Shown: positions 9,422 to 18,910, counted from the first letter of the stretch. The stretch is DNA of 64,000 nucleotides from JAUVXJ01 sp034411995 (GCA_034411995.1 DAOUME010000020.1:132189-196188); one strand, 5' to 3'. Translations and numbers: made by a program. The notes: generated by a model not told the origin, from the sequence alone.

Positions 9422-9979
9422 TCAATTCCGCTTCTTCCCCGCCCTCGAATGGGGCACGATGACCAGCTCCCACGAGGAGGTGCGCGGCAAGACTACGGGT
9501 TTGATGCCGTGCTCTGCCGCCGCCACCCGGTAGATCTGGTCCAGCTCCTGCCCCACGAACAGCCCCGAGTTCACCGCATCTATGGTATGGTGCCTGGCTC
9601 TCCTGCCCACCTCCTTGGCCTTCAGCAGCGCCTGCCGGCTGGTGGTGAAGATGAACCTCTCAAACCTCCCTCCCAGGGCCACCATCGCGGGAGCGGGCTG
9701 ATCCTTGACCTCGATCAGTTGGTCGATGCCTGGATTGGCCCCCGTCACATCGAAGGCAATCTGGTTCAGCCGGGGGATGATCTGGTCCTTGGGGACCTCC
9801 ACTTGCCACTGCAGCCTCTCCCTCTGCAGCTCCAGGTCAGCCAAGGCTGCCCGCCTCATCTGCTGGTTGCCTCGCAGGATGGCGTTCCTGATCCGCTCGC
9901 CGAAGAGAGCTATGGCTATGGCCAGAACGATGCAGAATACCAGGATCAGCAACAACATGCTTGCTTCGAGCGGTGTCAT
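9422..9979 (-). CDS. Membrane-anchored protein of the Tad locus, function unknown
   Basis: 185 residues. One transmembrane helix at about residues 7-27 (LLLILVFCIVLAIAIALF) is followed by a soluble domain rich in charged residues with no motif I recognise. The start ATG overlaps the stop of the giant surface protein by 4 bases (ATGA), so it is translationally coupled to it, and it is followed after 56 bases by the Flp pilin. The topology (short N-terminus, single helix, cytoplasmic or external domain) would fit a pilus-associated scaffold. No named family. Confidence 0.7.
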   Translation of the reverse strand: MTPLEASMLLLILVFCIVLAIAIALFGERIRNAILRGNQQMRRAALADLELQRERLQWQVEVPKDQIIPRLNQIAFDVTGANPGIDQLIEVKDQPAPAMVALGGRFERFIFTTSRQALLKAKEVGRRARHHTIDAVNSGLFVGQELDQIYRVAAAEHGIKPVVLPRTSSWELVIVPHSRAGKKRN

Positions 9980-12900
9980 CGATCACCTCCATTGTCCCCA
10001 TTCTTTCGGTTCTCCTGCGCCCAGGCCGCCACCTCCAGCTCCCGCCTTTTCCTGGCGATAGCTAGTTGCAGGCGGTTGCGTTCCATGATCGCTGGTCTCA
10101 CGCGACTGCCGCTCCATGTTAGGCCACAGACAATACCCCCCTGTACGCTCAGCATTGTGCCCAGGAGCCAGGGCAGGAAACGCCAGCGTGCTCCAAAGTC
10201 CATGATCAGGCCGGTGTCGGCGGCAAGCATCCTGGGCACCTCCAGCGACACCTCCCCTGGTGTCGTCAGAGAGTACCCCGCCGGTAGGTTGACTACTGAG
10301 ATCACATATCTCCCCCGTCTGACGGCGAACGAGTACCTCCCATCACCATCGGTGATCGTAGAGTTCACCCAGGAGGTATCTTCGTTGCGGATGAACACGG
10401 TGACGCCGGACATGCCCGGTTCGCCTCCGCCGTGGCGTCCGTCCCGATCGAGATCCTGGAAGACCACTCCCTCCAAAATCCAGGTCTCCTCTACCGCAGG
10501 AGCGGGTATCGCCCGTGGAATTGGCGCCGGCGCGGGGAGGATGGTGATCAAGTAATCCTCAGTCTCGCCGTAGGCGAAGCCTCCCCTCCCATCCCAATGG
10601 TCTCCAGGGAGCGCTTCGTTGTAGGTAAGGGTGAAGCGCATCCAGGTGTGCCCTTCCGGCCCGACGACAATGGGAACGTGGAGCACGGTGGATGTCGTAT
10701 TGTCCGGCCACTCGGAAGGATCCATAGCCAGGTTCCTGACCAGCCACTCGCTGAGGAGCGCGTCCTCACAGCAAGGCACTTCGCCCTCAGATGGGCCATC
10801 CCAGCCACCGTCCTGGTCCCAGTCGGCCAGGACGTTGAGGTACAGAAGGCGGCCTTCATCGTAGGGGTGCGCAGGATCGCCTCTATCTGCCACGGATACA
10901 ACCACTTCCAAGACGGCCTCCTGGCAGGCCCCGAGTTCAGGGAAGGATACGCCATCGTCGTAGAGGTCCAGATCAGCGATCCTGGCCTCTGGTTCCTGGT
11001 CAACCCCTTGTCCCAGCCACTCGAAGGAGCTGTCCGTATGCCGGGCCCCGTCGCTGCCCAAGAGCGAAGGATACCCCGGATCGGGCGCGTCTCCGAAGTC
11101 CCAGGCGGGTGGGCCAACCAGCGTCCCTGGAGTAGGAGTCGCCGTGGGCATGGGCGTCGGCGATGGTGTGACCGTCGGTGTCGGGGTCGGTGTCTCCGGA
11201 GATGGTCCCTCGGGAGGTGGCGGGGTGATGGGCTCCGGTGGTGCTGGCCTCGGTTTCGGCGTGGGGGGTGGCTCGGATACGACCTGCACAGCATCCTCGC
11301 CCTCACCCCACCAGCAGGCCATGTCCTGGCCCATCATGACGATCCTGTATATGCCGAGCGGCACCGGATCCCCCTCTGCATCCCTGCCATCCCAGACGAG
11401 GGTATCATCCACGGCTCGCACTCCTGACCAGCTGCGGACCACGTTATCTGCCTGATCTCTGATCTCCAGGGTCCAATTGTCCACCCCGCTGGTGGCATCG
11501 GACGCCTGGCGATGGATGCCGAGCTTCTGCGCGCACTCCACGCAGAAGCTCAAGGGAGCATCGACGAGAAAGCTGGGCGGAACGGTGTCCACCTGGAGGA
11601 GGATGGTGGCGGCGGCCTCCCTATTGCCGGCCACGTCCTCCCCCAGGTATTCGACGTCGTAGATCCCGTCACCGAACACCAGCGGGCTGGTGTAGAGATC
11701 TCTTCCCCCACCAGTGTCGACATACGTCTCATCGGGGCCCGAAAGGGAGTCGGTGAGGCTCTGGGTATAGGTCACCGTGGTGGTGTACCAATTGTGGCAT
11801 CCCAGAGTGCCAGTGACCGCCACCGTGCTGGTGGGAGGCGTAGCGTCCACCTTGAAGGAGATGCTGTTCGCTGTCTCCACATTGCCCGCCGCGTCCTCGC
11901 CGTAGTAGTCAACGTAGTGGTAGCCATCTCCGAAGGCGACGGGCGTGGTGTAGGGAGTGATCCCGCTCCCGTCATCGTAATACCTCTCGTCAGGGCCTGA
12001 GCAGGCGTCCTCAAGGCTCTGGGTGTAGACCACGGGACTGACGTACCAGCCCTCGTTTCCCAACACGCCTTCCAGCATCACGCCGCTGGTGGGGGCTACG
12101 CCATCCACGCCGAAGGAGATGGTCTGGGGCGTCTCGGGATTGCCGGCCACGTCCTCGCCATAGTAGCTGACCGTATGAGAGCAGTCGAAGAAGGTAAGAG
12201 GGCCGGTGTACTCCTGCCAGGCGCTCCCGTCGTCGTAATACATCTCGTCGGGACCAGACGTGGCGTCGATCAAGGATTGATCGTAGGTGAGAGGGCTCAC
12301 GTACCAACCGTCGTGACCCAAAGTGCCATTCAAGCTCACAGTGCTCAGGGGCGGCGTCTGGTCGATGGAGATGTTGTCGGCCTTAGGCGTCTCCGGGTTC
12401 CCCACCCCATCCTCGCTGTAGTAGTTGAGAGGGTGAATCCCGTTGGTGGTGACGGGGAAGGGTGTCGTGTAAGGCGTGTAGCCAACGCTGTCCAGGTCGT
12501 ACCAGGTGGCCAGGATTCCTCCACAACCGTCGTCGACGGCATCGAGGGTTACATCCACAGGGCTGCGCCACCAGCTCTCGTTGCCCATAAGCGTCCCGTC
12601 CACCGTGTGGGTGGTCGAAGGGGGCGCCCCGTCTTGAGTGGACGATTCCACGTCCACCCACTCGGAGGTCTGTAGGTCCGGGGGCGGCACCCGGTAGCGC
12701 AAGCGGTACCAGTAGGTCTGGTCGTGGTTCAGGGCGGTGAAGGTGTAGTCAGTAGAGGTATAGTCCTGCCAGGCGCTGGTCTCCAGGCCCGTGGTAAAGC
12801 CGCTATCCTCGGCTCTCTGCACTCGATACTCGTAGGGATACCCCAGATTGTTCCAGGAGATCGTGTTCTCGGTCGCCGCGGTGCACAGCGGCTCGCCGTC

Positions 12901-13776
12901 CAGCTCAGGCGGAGAGACACTCTGCGTATACCAGGCCACTCCCCAATCGTCGACGTGAGGCGAGCAGCGTTGCAGGTTGGGCTCGCTGGGCACCCGAGGT
13001 GGGAGGTAGGCCTCCAGCTTGACGTAGGGCTGCTCCTGGTAGGTGAAGCCCAGATCGGACTCGTCTGCCGCCAGCCTCATGCCACAGCTGGCCCCGGGAC
13101 AGGTCCAGCACCACTCGAAGAGCAGGGCGTTGGAGGCGTCCCTCACCCGCCAGCAGGCCGGGCCGGCCGCTCCCCAGAAGTTGATGTGCCCGGTGAGCTG
13201 CCTCCAGCCCGTCACCTGCTCGGTCAAGGTGCTCGCGGGGTGCACCACTATGGACCGCATCCGCTGGTGGGACGACCTGCTCAGATTCCCCCACACGCCG
13301 TACCACCCACCGCCGCTGGAGGGGTTGCACAGGGAGTCGCTCCTGGGGAGGCCGTACTCTCCCCAGTCGATGCCGGGGTCCATGTACTCGACGGTGGAGG
13401 TGTCCCAGGGGATCTCGAAGAGGTCCCACCACTGCATCCAGGAAGGCAACGGCGCAGGTGCGCCCAGGATGGGCGGTTCCCCCTCTGCTATAGCCACAGC
13501 CTCGCCCAAAACCGGAGGGGGATAGGGGTCCAGGTCCAGCCGGCAGAGGGCTGTGCCATCCTCGGCCCAGGGGACGTAGGCCAGAACCCCAGGGTCGCCG
13601 TGGATCACGGTGACCGTGACCGGCCGGCCCTGGCAGAAGGTCTCGTAGGTCTCCTGCCACTCCCCTCCCGAAGGAGGCAGATCGTCAGGCAGCGCCGCCG
13701 CTTGGACAGACACGGCCCAGGCCATGACTGTCAGGGCCGCCACAGCGAACACGGTGAGCATCACACCTCGCTTCAT
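9976..13776 (-). CDS. Giant multidomain surface protein of the Tad locus (OmpL47-like, GEVED and SdrD-B-like domains)
   Basis: 1266 residues. Signal peptide at 1-26. A unique region is followed by a fibronectin-III-like segment (about 295-375). Then come five tandem 65-70-residue repeats (about 388-738), each with a GxLGxxxWY opening, SGPDE(T/M/R)Y in most and YYGEDxAGNxE at the end; this is the OmpL47/bacterial-Ig type. A FlgD-Ig-like block (about 745-815) and a Pro/Thr-rich linker (about 825-885) follow. Next is a GEVED-type domain starting FGDAPDPGYP and ending GETEDYLITI (about 890-1090), then an SdrD-B-like prealbumin fold (about 1100-1200). The C-terminus has a membrane helix and a basic cytoplasmic tail. 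The protein is probably anchored at its C-terminus and extends outward. Its place between tadC and flp suggests an adhesin or pilus-associated stalk. Confidence 0.82.
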   Translation of the reverse strand: MKRGVMLTVFAVAALTVMAWAVSVQAAALPDDLPPSGGEWQETYETFCQGRPVTVTVIHGDPGVLAYVPWAEDGTALCRLDLDPYPPPVLGEAVAIAEGEPPILGAPAPLPSWMQWWDLFEIPWDTSTVEYMDPGIDWGEYGLPRSDSLCNPSSGGGWYGVWGNLSRSSHQRMRSIVVHPASTLTEQVTGWRQLTGHINFWGAAGPACWRVRDASNALLFEWCWTCPGASCGMRLAADESDLGFTYQEQPYVKLEAYLPPRVPSEPNLQRCSPHVDDWGVAWYTQSVSPPELDGEPLCTAATENTISWNNLGYPYEYRVQRAEDSGFTTGLETSAWQDYTSTDYTFTALNHDQTYWYRLRYRVPPPDLQTSEWVDVESSTQDGAPPSTTHTVDGTLMGNESWWRSPVDVTLDAVDDGCGGILATWYDLDSVGYTPYTTPFPVTTNGIHPLNYYSEDGVGNPETPKADNISIDQTPPLSTVSLNGTLGHDGWYVSPLTYDQSLIDATSGPDEMYYDDGSAWQEYTGPLTFFDCSHTVSYYGEDVAGNPETPQTISFGVDGVAPTSGVMLEGVLGNEGWYVSPVVYTQSLEDACSGPDERYYDDGSGITPYTTPVAFGDGYHYVDYYGEDAAGNVETANSISFKVDATPPTSTVAVTGTLGCHNWYTTTVTYTQSLTDSLSGPDETYVDTGGGRDLYTSPLVFGDGIYDVEYLGEDVAGNREAAATILLQVDTVPPSFLVDAPLSFCVECAQKLGIHRQASDATSGVDNWTLEIRDQADNVVRSWSGVRAVDDTLVWDGRDAEGDPVPLGIYRIVMMGQDMACWWGEGEDAVQVVSEPPPTPKPRPAPPEPITPPPPEGPSPETPTPTPTVTPSPTPMPTATPTPGTLVGPPAWDFGDAPDPGYPSLLGSDGARHTDSSFEWLGQGVDQEPEARIADLDLYDDGVSFPELGACQEAVLEVVVSVADRGDPAHPYDEGRLLYLNVLADWDQDGGWDGPSEGEVPCCEDALLSEWLVRNLAMDPSEWPDNTTSTVLHVPIVVGPEGHTWMRFTLTYNEALPGDHWDGRGGFAYGETEDYLITILPAPAPIPRAIPAPAVEETWILEGVVFQDLDRDGRHGGGEPGMSGVTVFIRNEDTSWVNSTITDGDGRYSFAVRRGRYVISVVNLPAGYSLTTPGEVSLEVPRMLAADTGLIMDFGARWRFLPWLLGTMLSVQGGIVCGLTWSGSRVRPAIMERNRLQLAIARKRRELEVAAWAQENRKNGDNGGDR

Positions 13777-13820
13777 GCTCCAGACCTTCGTTTCTTCACA
13801 CTACCCCTTGCAGCCTCCGT

Positions 13821-14708
13821 CTACTGTGCAAAGAGGGTGAACATGCTGAACATCAATGGTGCGCCAATGACCAAGAGATAGGGCAGGAAGTCGAACAGCA
13901 GGATGGGAAAGACCAGTTGGCTGGAGAGCTTCTTGGCCCTCTCCATGGCCTCCGTACGGAAGGCGCTCACCTGGTCTCGGGCCAAATCGGTGAGCAGTTC
14001 CTCCGCCCCCGTCCCCTTCTGCTCGATCAGCTCCAACTGGGCCACGAAGCTGGCCGCCTCCTCGGCTCCCGAGGTGAGGGCTAGCTGCATCAGCACGCCC
14101 TTCTCCCCCACCTCCCGGGAGAGCACCACCCTGCCTCTGCCCTGGGCGATGCCCATGGCCAGGAAGCGGGCCACGGAGCCCTGGTACTGGGCCACCAAAC
14201 GCAGGGCCTCCGGCGTGGAGTGGCCCACGGAGACCAGCATGGCTACCAGTTGCATGACCTCCGGGAGCTGTCTGATGAACTCCTTCCTCTGCTTCCGGGC
14301 CTTGTTGTTCAGGAGCAGCGTGGGGAGGTAGGCGGCCAGAAGCCCCACGAAGGGGACCATGGTCGCAGCCTTCATCAACAGCCCCGCGATGGCCCCCGCC
14401 AGCCCGCAGGCCAGGCTCATGGCCCAGAAGCTGGGGGCATCCCAGCCCAGCCAGTCGCCTCCGAACTGGGCCCACCACAGCTTGGTCTCCGTGTCGTGGA
14501 GGACGTTCTGAGGCATGTACCTCTCCACCAGGGGGTTGAGAGGCAAGAGCAGCGCCCTCCACAAAGGCAGGGCCTGGCTTTCCTGCAGCCCTCGCTCGCC
14601 TGTCGCTACCTCGAACTGGCGCACCCGGGTCGAGGTGGCCACCGGAAACAGGCTGTAGCAGAGAATCATCACCGTCAAGGCCGCGAACAAGGCGATCACC
14701 AAGGGCAC
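13821..14708 (-). CDS. tadC: Tad pilus assembly membrane protein TadC
   Basis: 295 residues from GTG 14708 with GGGAGGTG upstream. The type II secretion F domain (about 125-250) shows FIRQLPEVMQLVAMLVSVGHS and the second conserved block AEELLTDLARDQVSAFRTEA (both features of T2SSF). Hydrophobic helices lie at about 5-25, 95-130 and 260-290, matching the TadB/TadC topology. It lies 6 bases after the preceding gene in the operon. Role: inner-membrane platform that couples the CpaF ATPase to pilin extraction, together with TadB. Confidence 0.88.
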   Translation of the reverse strand: MPLVIALFAALTVMILCYSLFPVATSTRVRQFEVATGERGLQESQALPLWRALLLPLNPLVERYMPQNVLHDTETKLWWAQFGGDWLGWDAPSFWAMSLACGLAGAIAGLLMKAATMVPFVGLLAAYLPTLLLNNKARKQRKEFIRQLPEVMQLVAMLVSVGHSTPEALRLVAQYQGSVARFLAMGIAQGRGRVVLSREVGEKGVLMQLALTSGAEEAASFVAQLELIEQKGTGAEELLTDLARDQVSAFRTEAMERAKKLSSQLVFPILLFDFLPYLLVIGAPLMFSMFTLFAQ

Positions 14709-14713
14709 AATCT

Positions 14714-15139
14714 CTACACCTCCCCTCTTCCCGGAGTCCTGGACTCCAGCATGTGCACCACCGGCAGGGGATAGCGTATCATCTCCTGGCCGTCGAGCAG
14801 GACCCGCACCAGATACTCCCCTGGCGCCAAGAACACCAGGTTGCGGAAGTAGCTGAAAACCTGGAAGGTTTGGCCTGCCTCCAGGGTGAGCTGCGTGCTG
14901 GCCTCTCCTATCACCTCGGACCCGTCGGGAGAGAGGATCATCACCTTCTCGGTGAAGGTTCCATGCTCAAGGCCCAGCCAGGTATCGAACACCGTGAGCC
15001 GCCCGTGGATGGCCGGGAAGCGGGAGGCGTAGATGGTCCTCAGCACACCGAAGATGGTCAACCGGGGATCTCCTGGGTCCGTGCCCCTCAGGATGTCCTC
15101 CGCCACCAAAGAGCACAACAGAATGGGTCTATTCTCCAC
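14714..15139 (-). CDS. DUF6941-like small protein inside the Tad operon
   Basis: 141 residues. The beginning (LCSLVAEDILRGTDPGDPRL), then IFGVLRTIYASRFPAIH, and the end (FRNLVFLAPGEYLVRVLLDG) give the beta-sandwich layout I associate with the DUF6941 family, whose function is unknown. No membrane segment. The start overlaps the preceding zinc-ribbon gene by 11 bases and the stop is 6 bases before tadC. The position between tadB and tadC is unusual, since these two genes are normally adjacent. Confidence 0.6.
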   Translation of the reverse strand: MENRPILLCSLVAEDILRGTDPGDPRLTIFGVLRTIYASRFPAIHGRLTVFDTWLGLEHGTFTEKVMILSPDGSEVIGEASTQLTLEAGQTFQVFSYFRNLVFLAPGEYLVRVLLDGQEMIRYPLPVVHMLESRTPGRGEV

Positions 15140-15332
15140 GGCCCTGCCTCACCTCGTCTCGTGCGAGGGGCCTTCGTTCCTGCGCGGTCTCCGTGCGGCT
15201 CCAGCCACAGCGCTGGCAGATGCTGATCCTGCCCGTGGAGCCTTGCAGGTGAGTGAGATGAGCGTCGCAGTGGGGGCAGGCAGAGACGGCTCGAGCAGCA
15301 GAGCTGAAAGTCCGCAGTTCGGTTCTAACCAT
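15129..15332 (-). CDS. Small zinc-ribbon protein between tadB and tadC
   Basis: 67 residues. The start is ATG 15332 in a TGATG overlap with the tadB stop, and a strong GGAGGTG lies 6 bases upstream inside the tadB end. Two CxxC knuckles (CPHC and CQRC, 16 residues apart) predict one structural zinc. It is easy to miss because the same frame stays open well into tadB, but the ribosome site and the coupling decide the start. Function unknown; a small regulatory or assembly factor is a guess. Confidence 0.62.
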   Translation of the reverse strand: MVRTELRTFSSAARAVSACPHCDAHLTHLQGSTGRISICQRCGWSRTETAQERRPLARDEVRQGRGE

Positions 15333-16240
15333 CAGGCCACCTCCTGGACCATGGACTCCATCAGCAGGTACCCCACCCCCATGAGACCGATGGCCACGAC
15401 GAGCAACACCTGCCCCACGAAGCTGGAATAGAAGGCTGCATACTCGGGATCCTGCAGCATCAGGATGAGCACGCCGAAGAGGATCACCGGTATGGCCTTG
15501 GCGGCCAGCATCGCGTCGGCCGCCGAGGCCCTGGCCTCGCCCCTGGCCTCGATGATGGTGCGGATGCCGTCCGCCTGCTCGGCCAGCGTCCTGGTGTACT
15601 CCCCGCCCGCCCGGTGAAAGATCTGCAACGCGAAGGACAGCATGGACAGAGACGGCGAAGGGGAACGCTCCTGAAGCGCCCTCAAGGTCCCCTCGACACC
15701 CAGGGCCCTCCTCTCGGCCACGGTGCGGGACAGCTCCTCCGCCAGAGGGGACCTCTTCCCCGCCGTGGTGAGCAGCGTCGAGGCCGTGGTCAAGGCGTCC
15801 ATCACCGAGGGATCCGTCCTCACGTGCGCTATAACATACCCCAGGGCCTTGGGCAGCTCCTGATCGATCTCTCGCCCCCTTTGCCCCGACCTGCGCTTCA
15901 GGTACCAACGCGGCAGGTAGAAGCCCAGCCCGCCGCCCAGCGCCGCCAGGGGCAGGGGCATGTTCACCATGGTCAGCAAGCCCAAGATGGCTGCCCCCAG
16001 GACCAAGGAGACCAGCCAGAAGGCCATCTCCGGGTTGGAGCCCAGGTTCAGCCCAGCCGCCTGTAGCTGGGCCTGGAGGCTCTTCTCATCTACGGGTATC
16101 TCCTGGCCCAGCTGGCCGCCGGAGACCCGGTCGAACTGCTTCTCCCTCTTCTCCTGCAACAGCCCGGGACGAATGAAGACGGCCCAGGCCAAGAGCACCA
16201 CCATCAAGGCGCTCAGCGCGGCGATCAGGATCGATAACAT
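15332..16240 (-). CDS. tadB: Tad pilus assembly membrane protein TadB
   Basis: 302 residues. An N-terminal helix (about 3-24) is followed by a charged segment (GLLQEKREKQFDRVSGGQLG), two helices near 90-130 and the T2SSF domain (about 140-270: QELPKALGYVIAHVRTDPS and EYTRTLAEQADGIRTIIEAR), then C-terminal helices (about 250-300). This is the normal TadB arrangement. An AGGAGG is placed 11 bases before ATG 16240. It forms the inner-membrane platform with TadC. The gene directly follows cpaF and overlaps the zinc-ribbon gene by one base. Confidence 0.88.
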   Translation of the reverse strand: MLSILIAALSALMVVLLAWAVFIRPGLLQEKREKQFDRVSGGQLGQEIPVDEKSLQAQLQAAGLNLGSNPEMAFWLVSLVLGAAILGLLTMVNMPLPLAALGGGLGFYLPRWYLKRRSGQRGREIDQELPKALGYVIAHVRTDPSVMDALTTASTLLTTAGKRSPLAEELSRTVAERRALGVEGTLRALQERSPSPSLSMLSFALQIFHRAGGEYTRTLAEQADGIRTIIEARGEARASAADAMLAAKAIPVILFGVLILMLQDPEYAAFYSSFVGQVLLVVAIGLMGVGYLLMESMVQEVA

Positions 16241-16256
16241 AGCGCCACAAGCCTCC

Positions 16257-17606
16257 TCACAAGGCTAGCCTCTGCGGCTCTCCGACCTTCTCCCAGGCCG
16301 GTTCACCTGACTCCTCCCGGAAGCGGAAGAGCTCCCTCAGCTGGACCTCGCCGCCGTGGAGCTCCTCCTCCACCTCGGAGATGTGGGTCACCCTCCTTCG
16401 GCCCTGCCGGTCGTACTGGATCTGGATCAGGCAGTCTACGGCCAAAGCGATGAGGGTCTTGATGGCCGCCACCTTGGGCAGCTGCCCCGACTGCAACCCT
16501 CGCAAGACCAGCGTCTGCACAGCCTTGGTGGGGGTCTCGGCGTGGATGGTGGACATCCCCGAGTGGCCGGAGATCTGGGTCTGCAACAGCTGGGCGCAGG
16601 CCAACCCCGTCCTTATCTCCCCCACGATGACCCAGGTAGGGGTCATGCGCAGGCTGGCGTTGATCAGGTCGGCCATACTGATCTCGTACTTCCCCTCCAC
16701 GCTGGGCGGCCTGCTCTCCAGAGAGACCCAGTGGGGCACGGTCAGCCTCAGCTCCGCCGTGTCCTCGATGGTCACCACTCGGTCCTCAGGGGGGATATAG
16801 GCCAAGAGGGCCCCCAGCATGGTAGTCTTACCGGTGCCCGTGCCCCCGGCGATGACCAGGCTCTTCCGTCCTCTGACCACCTGGGCTAGGAACTGGAGCA
16901 TCTCCTCGTCTAGGGCTCCCCACTCCACCAGCTGCTCGGGAACCACGGGCTCCTCTTCGAAGAGCCTGATGTTCAAGGCCGGGTACTCCCCCGCCTCCGC
17001 GCCCTTGGTGCCCACGGCGATGGGCGGGATGACCACGTGGACCCGGGCCCCCGCGGGCAACCGGGCAGAGCGCGGCAGACGGCAAGAGGCGATGGGCTCG
17101 GCCTCGGTGACCCTGCGCCCCAGGGGGGCCAGGATCTTGTCCACCACGTCCATCAGCTGCGCCCGGGTGAAGGAATACTCCTCCAGAAGGGTGAAGTGGG
17201 TCCTCCCTTTCTCCATCACCCACAGCCTGCCGTCGGGGTTGACGATGATCTCAGTGAGATCGGTCCGGGCTGGCGGCAGGAGCTCCTCCAGGAAGCCCAG
17301 GCCCACCATGCGGTGGAAGAGCTCCAGGGCCAGGGCATCCTCCTCCAAGAGGGAGGTCTGCAGCTCCCGCCGTTTCAGCGCCTGGTCCAGCTGCCGCTGG
17401 ATAGCTTCCCTCACGGTGTCAGCGATCTGCTCCACCGGCTGCTGCAAGGTGGCCGGGCCCAGCTCCGCGTTCACCCGCTGGGCGACCTCGCTGGAGATCT
17501 CATCGCTTTGCTCGGGGGTGAGCACGTCGGGCTCCCACTCCCTGGACTCGCCCATACGGTCCAGGAGGGTTCTGCGATTGCCACGGTCGAAGGTGCCCAG
17601 ACTCAT
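16257..17606 (-). CDS. cpaF: CpaF/TadA-type secretion ATPase
   Basis: 449 residues from ATG 17606, which is 10 bases downstream of the cpaE stop; a longer frame to 17672 adds a Gly/Ser-rich segment overlapping cpaE and is not preferred. The N-terminal all-alpha region (about 1-130) precedes the ATPase core: Walker A AGGTGTGKTTML near 254, Asp box VVTIEDTAELRL near 280, and VIVGEIRT with SGHSGMSTIHAETP near 330-355. These are the PilT/VirB11/TadA-family motifs. It forms the hexameric motor of the Flp pilus. The family also includes archaeal and VirB11-like transfer ATPases. Confidence 0.93.
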   Translation of the reverse strand: MSLGTFDRGNRRTLLDRMGESREWEPDVLTPEQSDEISSEVAQRVNAELGPATLQQPVEQIADTVREAIQRQLDQALKRRELQTSLLEEDALALELFHRMVGLGFLEELLPPARTDLTEIIVNPDGRLWVMEKGRTHFTLLEEYSFTRAQLMDVVDKILAPLGRRVTEAEPIASCRLPRSARLPAGARVHVVIPPIAVGTKGAEAGEYPALNIRLFEEEPVVPEQLVEWGALDEEMLQFLAQVVRGRKSLVIAGGTGTGKTTMLGALLAYIPPEDRVVTIEDTAELRLTVPHWVSLESRPPSVEGKYEISMADLINASLRMTPTWVIVGEIRTGLACAQLLQTQISGHSGMSTIHAETPTKAVQTLVLRGLQSGQLPKVAAIKTLIALAVDCLIQIQYDRQGRRRVTHISEVEEELHGGEVQLRELFRFREESGEPAWEKVGEPQRLAL

Positions 17607-17616
17607 CCGCTCTGCC

Positions 17617-18909
17617 CTACCCGATCCTGATCCTGGGGATCCTCCACCGCTTCCGCCCTCTCTCGTCCACATTCATGCTCCTGTCCTGCTGGGTGAAGAA
17701 GCGTCCGATGGCTCCCACCCCCTCGCTGAAGGGGCACTGTACGGTGTTGGTGATCCTGTTGTCCACCTGGTCGGCGGTGACCCGGGCATCGAAGGGGATG
17801 CTGGCGATGATGGGCGGCGACCAGCCTCCCAGCCCCTTCCTGAAGATGCCCTCCAGGTCCTTGACCCCCATGTTGGTCCGCTCCGTGACCTTGTTCAACA
17901 CCACGAAGATCTTCTCCCGGGCCACCCGGTACCGGGGGTCCAGCCTGGTGCTGACCAGCCTGATGCCGTCCACCGCCTTGATCAAGTTGGTCATCGCTGG
18001 CTCCAGCACCAGAAGCACCCGGTTGGCCCTGGCCAAAGGCTCCAGGCTCCAGTCGTCGTACGAAGGAGGCACGTCCATGATCACGGCCACATAGGGCTTG
18101 TGGTCCCGCGCATGCATCACCAGGTTGGCGATGGGCTCCGCACCTCCCGCCTCCATCACCACCCGTTGGGCCTGGGCGTCGTCCCCCGGGGAGAGTATCA
18201 CGTCGTGGCCGTGATACTCCTGCAAACTGGCCTCGAAGCCCTGGGGGCCGGGACGGCGGAAGAAGTTCATCATGTTGGGCTCGGGAGGCAGGCCCAGCAT
18301 GACCCCGATGTCGTCGGGGCAGTCGAAGCCCATCAGCAAGGCGTCGCCCACTTGGGTGTTGTACCAGTGCCAGAGGTTAGCGGCGATGGTGGTCTTGCCC
18401 ACCCCACCCTTCTTGAAGGTGATCACGGTGATCACGTGCTGTCCCGTGGAGGTGGGCCGTCTGGAGGCCAGCCCTCTGTGGTCCACCGCCCCCGGAGCGA
18501 TCTCCTCCCGGCGCTGCCTCTCCGTCAACCCGGCCTGCACAGCCGTGTCTATGATGGACTCAGCGTTGACCGGCTTGGGATAGACACCCCGCACCTGGGC
18601 CACCTGGTCCAGTCTCTGCCCTAGCCCCTGCCACTGGGGAGGCAACAGCACGATGGTCACCAGGTTGGCCATCTCCGAGACCAGGTCCACCAGCTCCTGG
18701 TCCCTTCCCTCCATCTCCTGGGCCAGCTCGGCATCTATAATCAGCACCTCGGGCTGGGTCACGGCCAGATTCTGTTTGATCAGGCTGGCCGTGGGGGCCA
18801 GGCCCACGATGGAGACGCGATCGGGCATGGACAGCGCCGTGCGGTGCAGCTCGTTCCGCAAAGCCTCGTCGCCCACCGCCAGGAACAGCCGGACGTAGAC
18901 CTGCTCCAT
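17617..18909 (-). CDS. cpaE: CpaE-like pilus-localisation ATPase (MinD/ParA type)
   Basis: 430 residues. The N-terminal 120 residues are a receiver-like fold (RLFLAVGDEALRNEL and EVLIIDAELA, without an obvious phosphorylation pocket), as in CpaE proteins. The C-terminal domain is a deviant Walker A ATPase with TFKKGGVGKTTIAANL near residue 168 and the switch region VAVIMDVPPSYDDW near 280. CpaE directs assembly of Tad pili at a cell site. The ATG lies one base after the cpaB stop, with GGGGAAGAG as ribosome site. It is not a plasmid ParA: the receiver domain and the neighbours decide this, and a separate ParA is present at 45-46 kb. Confidence 0.88.
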   Translation of the reverse strand: MEQVYVRLFLAVGDEALRNELHRTALSMPDRVSIVGLAPTASLIKQNLAVTQPEVLIIDAELAQEMEGRDQELVDLVSEMANLVTIVLLPPQWQGLGQRLDQVAQVRGVYPKPVNAESIIDTAVQAGLTERQRREEIAPGAVDHRGLASRRPTSTGQHVITVITFKKGGVGKTTIAANLWHWYNTQVGDALLMGFDCPDDIGVMLGLPPEPNMMNFFRRPGPQGFEASLQEYHGHDVILSPGDDAQAQRVVMEAGGAEPIANLVMHARDHKPYVAVIMDVPPSYDDWSLEPLARANRVLLVLEPAMTNLIKAVDGIRLVSTRLDPRYRVAREKIFVVLNKVTERTNMGVKDLEGIFRKGLGGWSPPIIASIPFDARVTADQVDNRITNTVQCPFSEGVGAIGRFFTQQDRSMNVDERGRKRWRIPRIRIG

Positions 18910-18910
18910 C

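Noticed and set aside
17617..18909. Second plasmid ParA
   Set aside because: The N-terminal receiver-like domain and the position between cpaB and cpaF show it to be CpaE.
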